From: Clostridia bacterium
GTDB lineage: Bacteria; Bacillota; Clostridia; Christensenellales; CAG-138
Assembly (NCBI GenBank): GCA_017547885.1
Contig: JAFYOP010000007.1
Span: forward strand, 62,001 to 126,000
Direction: 5' to 3'
DNA length: 64,000 bases
In this document: in pieces, positions 16,849 through 25,021 of the stretch
Layout: the number at the start of each line of letters is the position of its first letter
How positions within the stretch are numbered: position 1 is the first letter of the stretch
The notes under the pieces: model-generated
The model's input: the letters and a program-made list of their open reading frames with translations, nothing else
The model's database searches: none
What the model was told of the DNA's origin: nothing
Translations under genes and position numbers: made by a program

Positions 16849-18117
16849 GCATGTGGATATCACTGCTGAACGGCACCGTGGTAAGCGTTTTCGGCTGCCT
16901 GCTTTCGGGATATTTCTGCGGCGTAATGGAAGAAAAAAGCCACAGGCGCATCTTCCTTATGGGAGTCGCAGGGGTAATGCTGCTGCAGGCGGTAACATAC
17001 AGCATATGGAATGAGGAGATCGTTCGCCATATATATCCGCTGGTGATACATCTTCCCCTGATGATACTGCTGGGGAGGATCACCGGAAAGCCCATGTGGT
17101 CAATTATATCCGTACTGTTTTCCTATCTGTGCTGCCAGCTGAGGCGATGGCTGGCGCTGCTTGCGGTGGCCATTCTCAATGGCGGCCACATGATGCAGGA
17201 CATTGCGGAATTGATACTGACGCTCCCGCTGATATTTGTGCTGATACGCTATGTGGCTCCGGCGGTGCAGCCCCTGTCCGAGCATACCCCCCGGCGTTCA
17301 GTTTCGCTTTGGCATTATTCCCGGGGTGTACTATGTTTTTGATTACGCCGTCGTGGTGTATACGGATCTGCTTATAGGCAATAACCCTGTGATCGTGGAG
17401 TTTATGCCCTTTGTGTGCTGCGGGGCGTATATTATCTTTTTGCTGCATTATTTTCACGAGGAGCAGAACAAGAATCAGCTTAGGCAGGCACAGGAAAACC
17501 TGGACATACAGCTGAGGCAGTCGGTTCGCGAGATGGAGGCCCTGAGGGAATCTCAGGCTCTGGCCCGCCAGTACCGCCATGACCTGCGGCACCATCTGCA
17601 GTATGTTTCCTCCTGCATAGAAAACGGGCAAAGTGACAAGGCACAGGAGTACATCTCGGATATTTTCCGGGAGATACAGGCCCAGAAGGTGCAGCGATAC
17701 TGCGAAAACGAAACGGTAAACCTTATACTTTCCGCCTTTGACGCAAGGGCAAAAAAGGACGGTGTCACCTTAAAGATATCCGGCGGGCTGCCTTCGCTTT
17801 TGAATATGTCTGTCAGCGATCTGTGCGTGCTGCTGTCCAATGGGCTGGAAAACGCCCTGCACGTCTGCATGGAGGATGCCATTCCGCAGGAAAAGCGGAT
17901 AATAGATATGCAGGTTTATATGCGGGAGAAAAAGCTATTTCTGCAGATAACAAATCCCTGCGCCGGCAAGGTCGCCTTTGAGAACGGCATACCCGTATCC
18001 CACAGGGAGGATCACGGCATAGGGGTGCGCAGCATATGCACCATTGTACAAAAATACGGAGGGGTGTACAGTTTTCTGCAGAAGGGGGATAAGTTTATCC
18101 TCAGGCTGTCCATATAG
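16845..18117 (+). pseudogene. Disrupted AgrC-like sensor histidine kinase
   Basis: The first frame (16845-17342) encodes about 145 residues of hydrophobic N-terminus with several membrane helices. It is lost near a CCCCCC run at about 17288-17294. The continuing frame supplies GIIPGVYYVFDYAVVVY, the last membrane helices, then the phospho-acceptor region RQYRHDLRHHLQYV (HDxRHH), and a GHKL ATPase with LSNGLENALHVC (N-box) and HGIGVRSI (G-box), ending at 18117. All kinase motifs survive, so a single indel may separate the halves. No agrB/agrD peptide genes are nearby. The ligand is unknown. Confidence 0.8.
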
Positions 18118-18228
18118 AATGATGATTTTTATAGAGCAGGCGGCTCCTGTACAGGGGACGCTTTTTATTTGGGTCGTGGGGGGGAAGGTAAATGTGAAAA
18201 GTGAATAGTGAATAGTGAAGAAGTAACT

Positions 18229-18345
18229 TTTATCTATACCCACCCGCCTCGTCGTTACGGGCTGCGCTTACTTGCGGCCATATCCGGCCCTCTCAGTCAG
18301 CAAAGCTGACAGCTCCCCCGGAGGGGGAGCCAAGGGAAAAGCGGG
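18229..18345. repeat. Composite repeat: family A tip plus CTCCCCC hairpin element
   Basis: A family A left tip (TTATCTATACCCACCCGCC) is followed by CGTCGTTACGGGCTGCGC and a hairpin-rich segment, CTCAGTCAGCAAAGCTGACAG then CTCCCCCGGAGGGGGAG. A reverse-oriented relative lies at 28880-28965. Confidence 0.65.
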
Positions 18346-18368
18346 CAGTGAATAGTAAAAAGGTAATT

Positions 18369-18652
18369 ATTATCTATACCCAACCCACCACCCTCGTTGT
18401 CGCGGACTGCGCTCTGCTCACAGCCATATCCTTCGGATATGCCTTTTCGTACGCTCCATCGCTCCTCCTCTCCGCCAAAAATCGTCGCTGCGCTTTGGAT
18501 TTTCGGCGGGTTCTTACGGAAAAATCGAACGTACTTTCGCAGGTATCAGATAATGACCATACTTGGATTTTTGGGATGAGTAATGATTGCCGTCTATCGT
18601 CTTCGCCGTAGGCGAAGATACCTAAAAAGGGTGGCGGGTGGGATTAGATAAT
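18369..18652. repeat. Family A repeat, long subtype, copy A5
   Basis: Termini are ATTATCTATACCCAACCC and GGGTGGCGGGTGGGATTAGATAAT, with right inner hairpin CTTCGCCGTAGGCGAAG. The interior matches A2 and, inverted, A9b. Apart from this and 18229-18345, the 18118-18933 gap holds only two small hairpins (18836-18850 and 18853-18874). Confidence 0.8.
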
Positions 18653-18933
18653 AATTACTTTTTCACTATTTACTATTACCTATAACTTCATATGCGGGTT
18701 TGGTTTAGATAATTATTTTGCCGGCTATTCCAGCGGCCTTTCTTTTTGCCGTAAAACCACAAATAATCCAAATCGCAGCCCGCCATCACGCGGTTCACCC
18801 TAAAGCCCAACGCCGAAAATTGTCGATTCAGTACCTTTTCGGTACGATTGGGGACGGATGTCCCCTTTTTTATGCAAAAAGCGCTACCATACATACAAGC
18901 CACAGGCTATATACAACTTAGGAGGAAACACAA

Positions 18934-19266
18934 ATGAAGAAAATATTCGCCCTGGTTCTGGTTATCGCAATGGCTCTTAGCTTTGCAGGCTGCGGCGGCC
19001 CCGACAGGCAGCCCGCCATCGACGCCTTCAACGCCGCCAACACCGTATTCACCGAGGTTGCCAGTGCCATTAATTCCGGCGCTGTTGAAGCGGCAGAGGA
19101 AGATGTGGAGTATCTTATTGAGCTTGCCGAAGTGATCGCAGAGCACAAGGCCATTCTGGAAGATGACAGCGTTGAGCTTACCGAAGAAGAGCTGGCCGAA
19201 ATGACAAGCTGGTATGGAGAGGTAGAGGCTCTCATGGGCGAGCTCAAGGCAGAGTACGGCCTGTAA
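18934..19266 (+). CDS. Small lipoprotein, helical, unknown function
   Basis: The 110-residue precursor has a lipoprotein signal (MKKIFALVLVIAMALSFAGC; Cys at 20). The mature part is acidic and helical (AEEDVEYLIELAEVIAEHKAILE, LTEEELAEMTSWYGEVEALM) and resembles a short coiled coil. GGAGG lies 7-10 bases upstream of the ATG. It heads a run of four same-strand genes for envelope-associated proteins, although a terminator follows it. No family was recognised. Confidence 0.75.
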   Translation: MKKIFALVLVIAMALSFAGCGGPDRQPAIDAFNAANTVFTEVASAINSGAVEAAEEDVEYLIELAEVIAEHKAILEDDSVELTEEELAEMTSWYGEVEALMGELKAEYGL

Positions 19267-19283
19267 TAAAAACTATAAAAATA

Positions 19284-19318
19284 TGGCGGATGCGGATAAC
19301 CGCATTCGCCCTTTTTTA
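19284..19318 (+). terminator. Terminator after the small lipoprotein
   Basis: GGCGGATGCGG/CCGCATTCGCC forms an 11-position stem with ATAA loop, followed by T6. Confidence 0.8.
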
Positions 19319-19342
19319 AAATGTTAGAAAGGAAGCGGTTGT

Positions 19343-19873
19343 ATGGAACTCGTTATTATCGGCGCGGCAATAGGGTGTATGGTAATGTGGGCCATTCTGG
19401 TTTGCCGCAGGCTGACAATACTGAATGAAAACGTCAGCAGAGCCATGAGCCGGATAGGCGTACAGCTTTCCCTGTGCTTTGACGCTGTTATGGAGTTCCT
19501 TGAAGAGACCGGAAGGTATGCCGGAGATCCCCGTATTATAATGGAAGCTGTCAACCGCTGCCGCACCCCCCTTACGGGCAGCTCCACACCGGAAGAGGTG
19601 AAAAGGCAGGAGAACGTATTAAGCGACGCGCTGAGGCGAATACGTACCGCGGCGGCCAAATATCCCGGCCTTACAAAGAGCCGGGTATATGTGGGAACCA
19701 TGGGCGCAGTGGACGGCTACCTGAAGACGGCGGACACCGGCCGCCTTATCTATAACGACAACGTCACCAAGCTCAACCGCGAGCTTATCATGTTTCCAAC
19801 TTCCCTGATGGGCAGAATGCTGGGATTAAATAAAAGGGAATATCTGGCAGCAACGGAATTTATTAAAGAATAA
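19343..19873 (+). CDS. LemA-family membrane-anchored protein
   Basis: The 176-residue protein has one N-terminal membrane helix (about residues 3-22) and a helical domain: the NENVSRAMSRIGVQL start, an ALRRIRTAAAKYPGL helix and YNDNVTKLNRELIMFPTSLMGRMLGL match the LemA layout of antiparallel helices ending in a FP-x-x-(L/I)-x-A/G motif. LemA proteins sit at the membrane with a large helical domain and have no defined reaction. The ORF starts 35 bases before the DUF4428 gene's ATG region on its 3' side, suggesting co-transcription. Confidence 0.8.
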   Translation: MELVIIGAAIGCMVMWAILVCRRLTILNENVSRAMSRIGVQLSLCFDAVMEFLEETGRYAGDPRIIMEAVNRCRTPLTGSSTPEEVKRQENVLSDALRRIRTAAAKYPGLTKSRVYVGTMGAVDGYLKTADTGRLIYNDNVTKLNRELIMFPTSLMGRMLGLNKREYLAATEFIKE

Positions 19874-19908
19874 CATAACTGCACTTATATTTTTTTAGGA
19901 GGAAAACT

Positions 19909-20901
19909 ATGGGTCTGTTTGATAAAAGAGAGCCCTGTGCCATCTGCGGCGGCAAGGTAAAGGGACTTTTTCCCCACGATGTTGAAGGTCAGCTGGTATG
20001 CGACAGCTGCTTTGGCGTAATAGACCTGCCCAGCGACAAGGCAAACAGCCTTTCCATGGCACAGTTTCTGGAATACAGCGCTTTCCGTCAGGAAAACGAT
20101 AAGCTCCGCCAGAAGTTCTCCACCACCCTTAAGGTGGATTTCGGCTGGCTGGATGATAAGGTAATGTTTGACCATACCAACAAGCTGATGTGTCTGGATA
20201 AGCACCTGAACAAGACCATATTCGAAGGCAAGCATATCCGCTCCTTCAGCATCCGCGAGGATGCATACAACCTCTTTGAGGGCAGCGCGGCAGGTCTTGT
20301 GTGCTATGCAAGCTCTGTACCCGACAGGGTAATGGCGCTGGCTCCCCAGATAAACCAGATGCGCATGCAGGAGCAGATGCGCCGCAATACAGAGCGGATG
20401 ATAGATATGCTGGACGGCGAAAGGAACAACAATACCTCCAGCTATTACCCCTCCATGAATATACCTGAACCCTTTGATAAGTTTGTAGTGGATATTCATC
20501 TGGATCATCCCTATTGGCGTATCATTACTCTGGATATGAATGGTCCCCGCTTCAGCAGCAGCATGCCGGACGTAAACGACTACATGAGGGACTACAACAA
20601 TAACGTGGCTACCATGCAGCAGCTGGCTCAGGCTCTGATGGACCTTGCATTCCCCGGCGCACCTGTTCAGCAGATGGGCGGCAATATGGGCGCAGGCATG
20701 AATATGGGCAACATGTACGGCGCCGCCACTATGGGCGCACAGACCATGAATCGCTCCATGCCTATGGGCGGGCAGCCTATGATGGGCGGCATGCCTGTGG
20801 ATGCCGTAGCCGAGGTGCAGCGCTTTAAGATGCTGCTGGATCAGGGCATCATCACCGAGGCGGAGTTTGAAGCCAAGAAACGTCAGCTGCTGGGCCTGTA
20901 A
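19909..20901 (+). CDS. DUF4428 zinc-ribbon / SHOCT-domain protein
   Basis: The 330-residue protein begins with a four-cysteine zinc ribbon of DUF4428 type (CAICGGKVKG...VCDSCFGV, residues 11-36). A middle region (about 60-230) is compatible with a PH-like or YdhG-type beta fold. A Met/Gly/Asn-rich low-complexity stretch follows (about 260-295). The C-terminus is a SHOCT domain (EVQRFKMLLDQGIITEAEFEAKKRQLLGL). SHOCT domains accompany membrane or secretion-stress proteins; the exact role is unknown. AGGAGG lies 8 bases before the ATG. Confidence 0.8.
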   Translation: MGLFDKREPCAICGGKVKGLFPHDVEGQLVCDSCFGVIDLPSDKANSLSMAQFLEYSAFRQENDKLRQKFSTTLKVDFGWLDDKVMFDHTNKLMCLDKHLNKTIFEGKHIRSFSIREDAYNLFEGSAAGLVCYASSVPDRVMALAPQINQMRMQEQMRRNTERMIDMLDGERNNNTSSYYPSMNIPEPFDKFVVDIHLDHPYWRIITLDMNGPRFSSSMPDVNDYMRDYNNNVATMQQLAQALMDLAFPGAPVQQMGGNMGAGMNMGNMYGAATMGAQTMNRSMPMGGQPMMGGMPVDAVAEVQRFKMLLDQGIITEAEFEAKKRQLLGL

Positions 20902-20916
20902 GGAGATGTGAATATT

Positions 20917-22254
20917 ATGATGAAAAAACTGTTAGCTTTTATACTGGCACTTGCAATGTGCTTTACCCTTACCGCATGCGGCGGTGAGGAGGACGTTATA
21001 ATAGAAGTGGAAATGCCGACGGAAGAGGCGGCTCCCGCAGAAGCGGAAGCGGTAAGCGGCCAAAGCTGGGCGGTTTACTGGTATCTCTGCGGCAGCGACC
21101 TGGAGCCCAACTATGCCTGCGCCACCACCGACCTGCAGGAAATGCTGGAGGTACAGCTGCCCGAGAACGTCAGCGTGGTAATTCAGACCGGCGGCGCCGC
21201 CGTATGGCAGAATGAGCTGATGGATCCATCCAAGATACAGCGCTGGCTGTACAACAGCGAGGGCCTGCAGCTGGTGGACGAGCAGGAGACCACCAACATG
21301 GGCGACGCCCAGACACTGTATGATTTCCTGTACTTTGCCAACGCAAACTTCCCTGCCGACAAGGTGGCGGTCACCTTCTGGAACCACGGCGGCGGCTCTG
21401 TAAACGGCGCCGCGTTTGACGAGATACACGGCCTTGATTCTCTGGACCTTGCGGAAATGTATCAGGCCTTTGACGCCATATGGCCTGCGGACACTGCCAA
21501 CCCCGCTCTGGAGCTGGTGGGCTTTGATACCTGTCTTATGGCAACGGTGGACGTGGCGGCAGTGTTCCAGAGCTTTGAAAAGTATCTGGTGGCCTCCGAA
21601 GAGGTTGAGCCCGGCAACGGCTGGCTGTATTCAGGCTGGCTCAGTGAGCTTGCTGCCAACCCCGCCATGGACGGCGACGACCTTGGCATAGCCATTGCCG
21701 GCACCTACTATGCGGGCTGCGAGGCGGTGGGCACACAGGATAACATCACCCTGTCCGTTACAAACCTTACCAAACTATCTCCGCTCCTTGATGCATACGA
21801 GCGCTTTGGTCAGGAGGCCTTTGTGGCCGCCGCGGAAGACCCCGGTTTCTTTGCGCAGCTGGGCCGCGCCGCCTCGCAGAGCGAAAACTACGGCGGCAAC
21901 ACCAGAGAGCAGGGCTATACCAACATGGTGGACCTTGGACATCTTGCCCGCCAGACCGCATGGATGCTGCCTGCGGCTCAGGATGTAACAGATGCGCTGA
22001 ATGAGTGCATAGTATATAAGGTGGGAGGCATATACCGCTCCGAGGCAACCGGCCTCAGCTGCTATTACTCCTACAATGGCGACATAAACGACTTTAACGG
22101 CTATATCAACGTGGGCACCGGCCTTGCCTTCAAGCATCTGTATGCCCTTGGCCTTACCGGTGAGCTTGCAGAGGGCGGCGACGAGTATCTGGCCTCTGCC
22201 GTCACCTTTGAGTGCGAAAACGGCGAGATCTGGACCACCGTATATGAGGACTAG
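20917..22254 (+). CDS. Clostripain-family (C11) cysteine protease lipoprotein
   Basis: The 445-residue precursor has a lipoprotein signal (KKLLAFILALAMCFTLTAC). It then shows the C11 core: WAVYWYLCGSDLE strand, the catalytic His in FWNHGGGSVNG and the catalytic Cys in ELVGFDTCLMATVDV, each after a beta strand. C11 enzymes cleave after Arg or Lys, often after autoprocessing. The start at 20917 is chosen because AGGAG is 11 bases upstream; a GTG at 20908 is too close to it. It follows the DUF4428 gene by 15 bases and ends the envelope cluster. Confidence 0.88.
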   Translation: MMKKLLAFILALAMCFTLTACGGEEDVIIEVEMPTEEAAPAEAEAVSGQSWAVYWYLCGSDLEPNYACATTDLQEMLEVQLPENVSVVIQTGGAAVWQNELMDPSKIQRWLYNSEGLQLVDEQETTNMGDAQTLYDFLYFANANFPADKVAVTFWNHGGGSVNGAAFDEIHGLDSLDLAEMYQAFDAIWPADTANPALELVGFDTCLMATVDVAAVFQSFEKYLVASEEVEPGNGWLYSGWLSELAANPAMDGDDLGIAIAGTYYAGCEAVGTQDNITLSVTNLTKLSPLLDAYERFGQEAFVAAAEDPGFFAQLGRAASQSENYGGNTREQGYTNMVDLGHLARQTAWMLPAAQDVTDALNECIVYKVGGIYRSEATGLSCYYSYNGDINDFNGYINVGTGLAFKHLYALGLTGELAEGGDEYLASAVTFECENGEIWTTVYED

Positions 22255-22278
22255 GCAGGATTGATAAAAAACAAAGCG

Positions 22279-22314
22279 GCTGCGGGAAAGTGATTTCCCG
22301 CAGCTGTGTTCTTT
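22279..22314 (+). terminator. Terminator after the C11 protease
   Basis: An 11-bp stem GCTGCGGGAAA/TTTCCCGCAGC is followed by TGTGTTCTTT. The T-run is imperfect. Confidence 0.6.
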
Positions 22315-22375
22315 ATTGGAGGAGAGGAGGGTAAGGTAAGTCTGCAAACAAAAACAATATATTATAAAAAAGTAC

Positions 22376-22404
22376 TTGCATTGTGCATATTCTTTATGTA
22401 TAAT
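22376..22404 (+). promoter_or_regulatory. Promoter of tRNA-Thr
   Basis: A -35 TTGCAT (22376-22381) and a perfect -10 TATAAT (22399-22404) with a 17-base spacer lie 17 bases before the tRNA. Confidence 0.8.
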
Positions 22405-22421
22405 ACATACGTTGCGAAATC

Positions 22422-22498
22422 GCTGGTGTAGCTCAGTTGGTAGAGCGCGTCATTGGTAATGACGAGGTTCATGGGTCCGACTCCCATCACCAGCTCCA
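22422..22498 (+). tRNA. tRNA-Thr (GGT anticodon)
   Basis: A standard cloverleaf is visible: acceptor GCTGGTG/CACCAGC, D-arm GCTCAGTTGGTAGAGC, anticodon stem CGTCA/TGACG with loop TTGGTAA, T-arm ATGGG/CCCAT with loop TCCGACT, discriminator T and an encoded CCA. Anticodon GGT reads ACC/ACU. Confidence 0.97.
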
Positions 22499-22504
22499 AA
22501 CGAA

Positions 22505-22529
22505 AACCACCCAAAAGGGTGGTTTTTTC
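22505..22529 (+). terminator. Terminator of tRNA-Thr
   Basis: AACCACCC/GGGTGGTT with AAAA loop is followed by T6. Confidence 0.85.
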
Positions 22530-22566
22530 GTTTGGATTTTTAATTGAGGGGAGTCGGAGGGCGGAA

Positions 22567-22757
22567 TTTATCTATACCCGCCCACCACCCTCTTAATGTA
22601 TCTTCGCCTAAAGGCGAAGAGGATAGAGGGGTAATGGTTGCTCAACATTAAAAAAGCATGGTTATTATCTGATGCCTGTGAAAGTACGTTCGGTTTTTCC
22701 GCAAGAACCCACGCAAGATCCAACGTGCAGACGGCGAGGGCGGCGGGCATAGATAAT
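22567..22757. repeat. Family A repeat, copy A6
   Basis: The left end TTATCTATACCCGCCCACC with hairpin CTTCGCCTAAAGGCGAAG is clear. The right end is degenerate (GGGCGGCGGGCATAGATAAT). It lies between the tRNA terminator and the scfA promoter. Confidence 0.75.
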
Positions 22758-22847
22758 AATAATAACTTCTTCACTATTCCCGTTGCCTCACATGGGGGAG
22801 GCATAAGCTGATTTCCGCCCAAATACAATAAGAATTTTCCCCTCTCG

Positions 22848-22876
22848 TTGACACTTATGGCGGGGTATGCTAAAGT
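22848..22876 (+). promoter_or_regulatory. Strong promoter of scfA
   Basis: A perfect -35 TTGACA (22848-22853), a 17-base spacer and an extended -10 TGCTAAAGT (TAAAGT 22871-22876) lie 35 bases before the scfA start. Confidence 0.85.
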
Positions 22877-22910
22877 ATAAATTAAGAATCTTTGGATAGA
22901 AGGTGACAGT

Positions 22911-23063
22911 ATGGAACATATCAAAACTTTGAACACCCGCAACCTGTGCGAGAGCGCAAAGAACGGCGGCTGCGGCGAATGCCAGACTTCCTGCCAGTCC
23001 GCATGCAAGACCAGCTGCGGTATCGCAAACCAGAAGTGCGAAAGCGCTAAGGAAAGCAAGTAA
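22911..23063 (+). CDS. scfA: SCIFF ribosomal peptide precursor
   Basis: This 50-residue peptide has the leader MEHIKTLNTRNLC and the core GGCGECQTSCQSACKTSC, matching the clostridial SCIFF (six Cys in forty-five residues) precursor. In characterised homologues the downstream radical SAM enzyme installs a Cys-to-Thr thioether bridge in the core. The Thr of the TSC segments is retained. Counted here are seven cysteines including the leader one, plus one near the C-terminus. AGGTGA lies 5-10 bases before the ATG. It has its own strong promoter and terminator. The gene is short enough to be missed by length-filtered gene calling. Confidence 0.93.
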   Translation: MEHIKTLNTRNLCESAKNGGCGECQTSCQSACKTSCGIANQKCESAKESK

Positions 23064-23073
23064 TTGCACTGAG

Positions 23074-23100
23074 CAAAATGCCACTTCGGTGGCATTTTTT
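23074..23100 (+). terminator. Terminator of scfA
   Basis: ATGCCAC/GTGGCAT with a TTCG tetraloop is followed by T6, directly after the scfA stop. Confidence 0.85.
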
Positions 23101-23109
23101 CAGAATGTC

Positions 23110-23134
23110 AAAAAAGTCCTATTGGGACTTTTTT
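23110..23134. terminator. Second, symmetric terminator
   Basis: AAAAAAGTCC/GGGACTTTTTT with a TATT loop could act in both directions. Confidence 0.7.
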
Positions 23135-23141
23135 GAGTTTA

Positions 23142-23319
23142 CAGGTTTTGCCTAAAACGCAAGGGCGTTGACCGGCGGCAAAACCTGCAAAGAAGGAAAA
23201 CCTTGCGGTTTTCATCCGTTCTGACGCACACACCCCAGGGTGGCTTCTCTTGTTCCTTCGGAACAATTCACCCCCTGTCGTCAGAGCCGGATTTAAAGTC
23301 AAGGGTTGCGACCCTTGAC
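23142..23319. repeat. Array of nested hairpins between scfA and scfB
   Basis: Four strong inverted repeats lie in sequence: CAGGTTTTGCC/GGCAAAACCTG (23142-23187); TTCTGACG/CGTCAGAG (23219-23286) enclosing TTGTTCC/GGAACAA (23250-23266); and GTCAAGGGT/ACCCTTGAC (23298-23319). It has no coding capacity. It may be a structured RNA or a MITE-like insertion. Confidence 0.55.
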
Positions 23320-23379
23320 AATCCCAAGGAATTAATAGACTGTTCCGGTGCTGTTAGAAGATAATAGGAGAAAAAGCAA

Positions 23380-24759
23380 ATGATCCATCAATATAAACTG
23401 GGCGGTTATAATATCGTGCTGGACGTATGCTCCGGCTCTGTTCACGCTGTGGACCAGGTGGCATACGACATTATCGCCATGTTTGAGGCGGAGCCCAGGG
23501 AAAAAGTTCTGGCCGCCATGAAGGAAAAGTACTGCGGACGTGAGGACATCACCCCTGAGGACATAGAGGAATGCTATGCTCAGGTTGCCGCCCTCAAGGA
23601 TGAAGGCAGGCTCTTTGCGGAGGATACCTTTGAGCCCATGGCGGGCAAGCTGAAGCAGAAGACCGCCGGGGTGGTAAAGGCACTGTGCCTGCACGTTGCC
23701 CACACCTGCAACCTTAACTGCTCCTACTGCTTTGCCAGTCAGGGCAAGTATCACGGGGACAGGGCTGTGATGAGCTTTGAGGTGGGCAAGCGGGCGCTGG
23801 ACTTCCTTATGGAAAACTCCGGCAGCAGGCGAAATCTCGAGGTGGACTTTTTCGGCGGCGAGCCGCTGATGAACTTCCAGGTGGTAAAGGACCTGGTGGC
23901 ATATGCCCGAAGCGTGGAAAAGGAGCGGGGCAAGAACTTCCGCTTTACCCTTACCACCAACGGCGTACTTGTGGATGACGACGTTATCGACTTTGCCAAC
24001 AGGGAGTGCAGCAACGTGGTGCTGAGCCTGGACGGCCGCAGGGAGATACATGACAGATACCGTGTGGACTATGCGGGCAATGGCAGCTGGGACAATATCG
24101 TGCCCAAGTTCCAGAAGTTCGTGGAAGCCCGCGGCGGCAGGGAATACTACATGCGGGGCACATTTACCCACGCAAATCCCGACTTCCTTAAGGATATTCA
24201 GCAGATGCTGGACCTTGGCTTCAGCGAGCTCAGCATGGAGCCTGTGGTATGCGCCGAGGGAGACCCCGCAGGCCTTACCGGGGAGGATATGGCCATCGTA
24301 ATGGAGCAGTATGAAAAGCTGGCGGAGCTGATGCTGCAGCGTGATAAGGAGGGCAAGCCCTTTACCTTCTATCATTACATGATAGACCTGTCCGGCGGGC
24401 CCTGCATATATAAGCGCATTTCCGGCTGCGGCAGCGGCACGGAATACATGGCGGTCACCCCATGGGGGGACCTGTACCCCTGCCATCAGTTTGTTGGCGA
24501 GGAAAAGTTTAAGCTTGGTGACATTTGGAAGGGCGTTGACAATACCGCCATACAGGATGAGTTTGCCTCCTGCAATGTATACGCCCATCCCGAATGCCGT
24601 GACTGCTGGGCAAGGCTGTATTGCTCCGGCGGATGTGCCGCCAACGCGTACCACGCCACAGGCAAAGTGACCGGCATATACGAAAAGGGCTGCACCCTCT
24701 TTAAAAAGCGCATGGAGTGCGCCATCATGGTGGCGGTTGCACGGGCGCTGGGGGAGTGA
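23380..24759 (+). CDS. scfB: SCIFF maturase, radical SAM/SPASM thioether enzyme
   Basis: The 459-residue enzyme modifies the SCIFF peptide. An N-terminal peptide-binding wing (about residues 1-95) precedes the radical SAM core with CX3CX2C in HTCNLNCSYCF, then DFFGGEPLMNF and TTNGVLVDD. The C-terminal SPASM/auxiliary cluster region contains GCGSGTEYMAVTPWGDLYPCHQF and CRDCWARLYCSGGCAAN, enough cysteines for two extra [4Fe-4S] clusters. Characterised homologues (CteB/Tte1186) form a Cys-Thr thioether. AGGAG lies 9 bases before the ATG. No separate promoter is obvious, so read-through from scfA is possible. Confidence 0.94.
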   Translation: MIHQYKLGGYNIVLDVCSGSVHAVDQVAYDIIAMFEAEPREKVLAAMKEKYCGREDITPEDIEECYAQVAALKDEGRLFAEDTFEPMAGKLKQKTAGVVKALCLHVAHTCNLNCSYCFASQGKYHGDRAVMSFEVGKRALDFLMENSGSRRNLEVDFFGGEPLMNFQVVKDLVAYARSVEKERGKNFRFTLTTNGVLVDDDVIDFANRECSNVVLSLDGRREIHDRYRVDYAGNGSWDNIVPKFQKFVEARGGREYYMRGTFTHANPDFLKDIQQMLDLGFSELSMEPVVCAEGDPAGLTGEDMAIVMEQYEKLAELMLQRDKEGKPFTFYHYMIDLSGGPCIYKRISGCGSGTEYMAVTPWGDLYPCHQFVGEEKFKLGDIWKGVDNTAIQDEFASCNVYAHPECRDCWARLYCSGGCAANAYHATGKVTGIYEKGCTLFKKRMECAIMVAVARALGE

Positions 24760-24769
24760 AGCGGTGATT

Positions 24770-24952
24770 ATTATCTAATCCCACCCACCACCCTTTAATG
24801 TAGCTTCGCCTATGGGCGAAGCCGGGGGATGGGAATCATTCCTCAGCCTAAAGAAGAAAACGTGATTTATATCCAATACCTGCGATAGCGCGCCCTGTTT
24901 TCCCGTAAGGGAAAACATACCCTAAAAGGGCGGCGGGAGGGTATAGATTATT
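24770..24952. repeat. Family A repeat, copy A7
   Basis: Termini ATTATCTAATCCCACCCACC and GGGCGGCGGGAGGGTATAGAT enclose hairpins CTTCGCCTATGGGCGAAG and TTTTCCCGTAAGGGAAAA. It fills the scfB-decarboxylase gap. Confidence 0.85.
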
Positions 24953-25021
24953 AAATAGCTATCTCTTTCATCGACTTTGCGTACTGCCGTAATACAAGGC
25001 AAAAAGGCATAGAGGAAAAGC

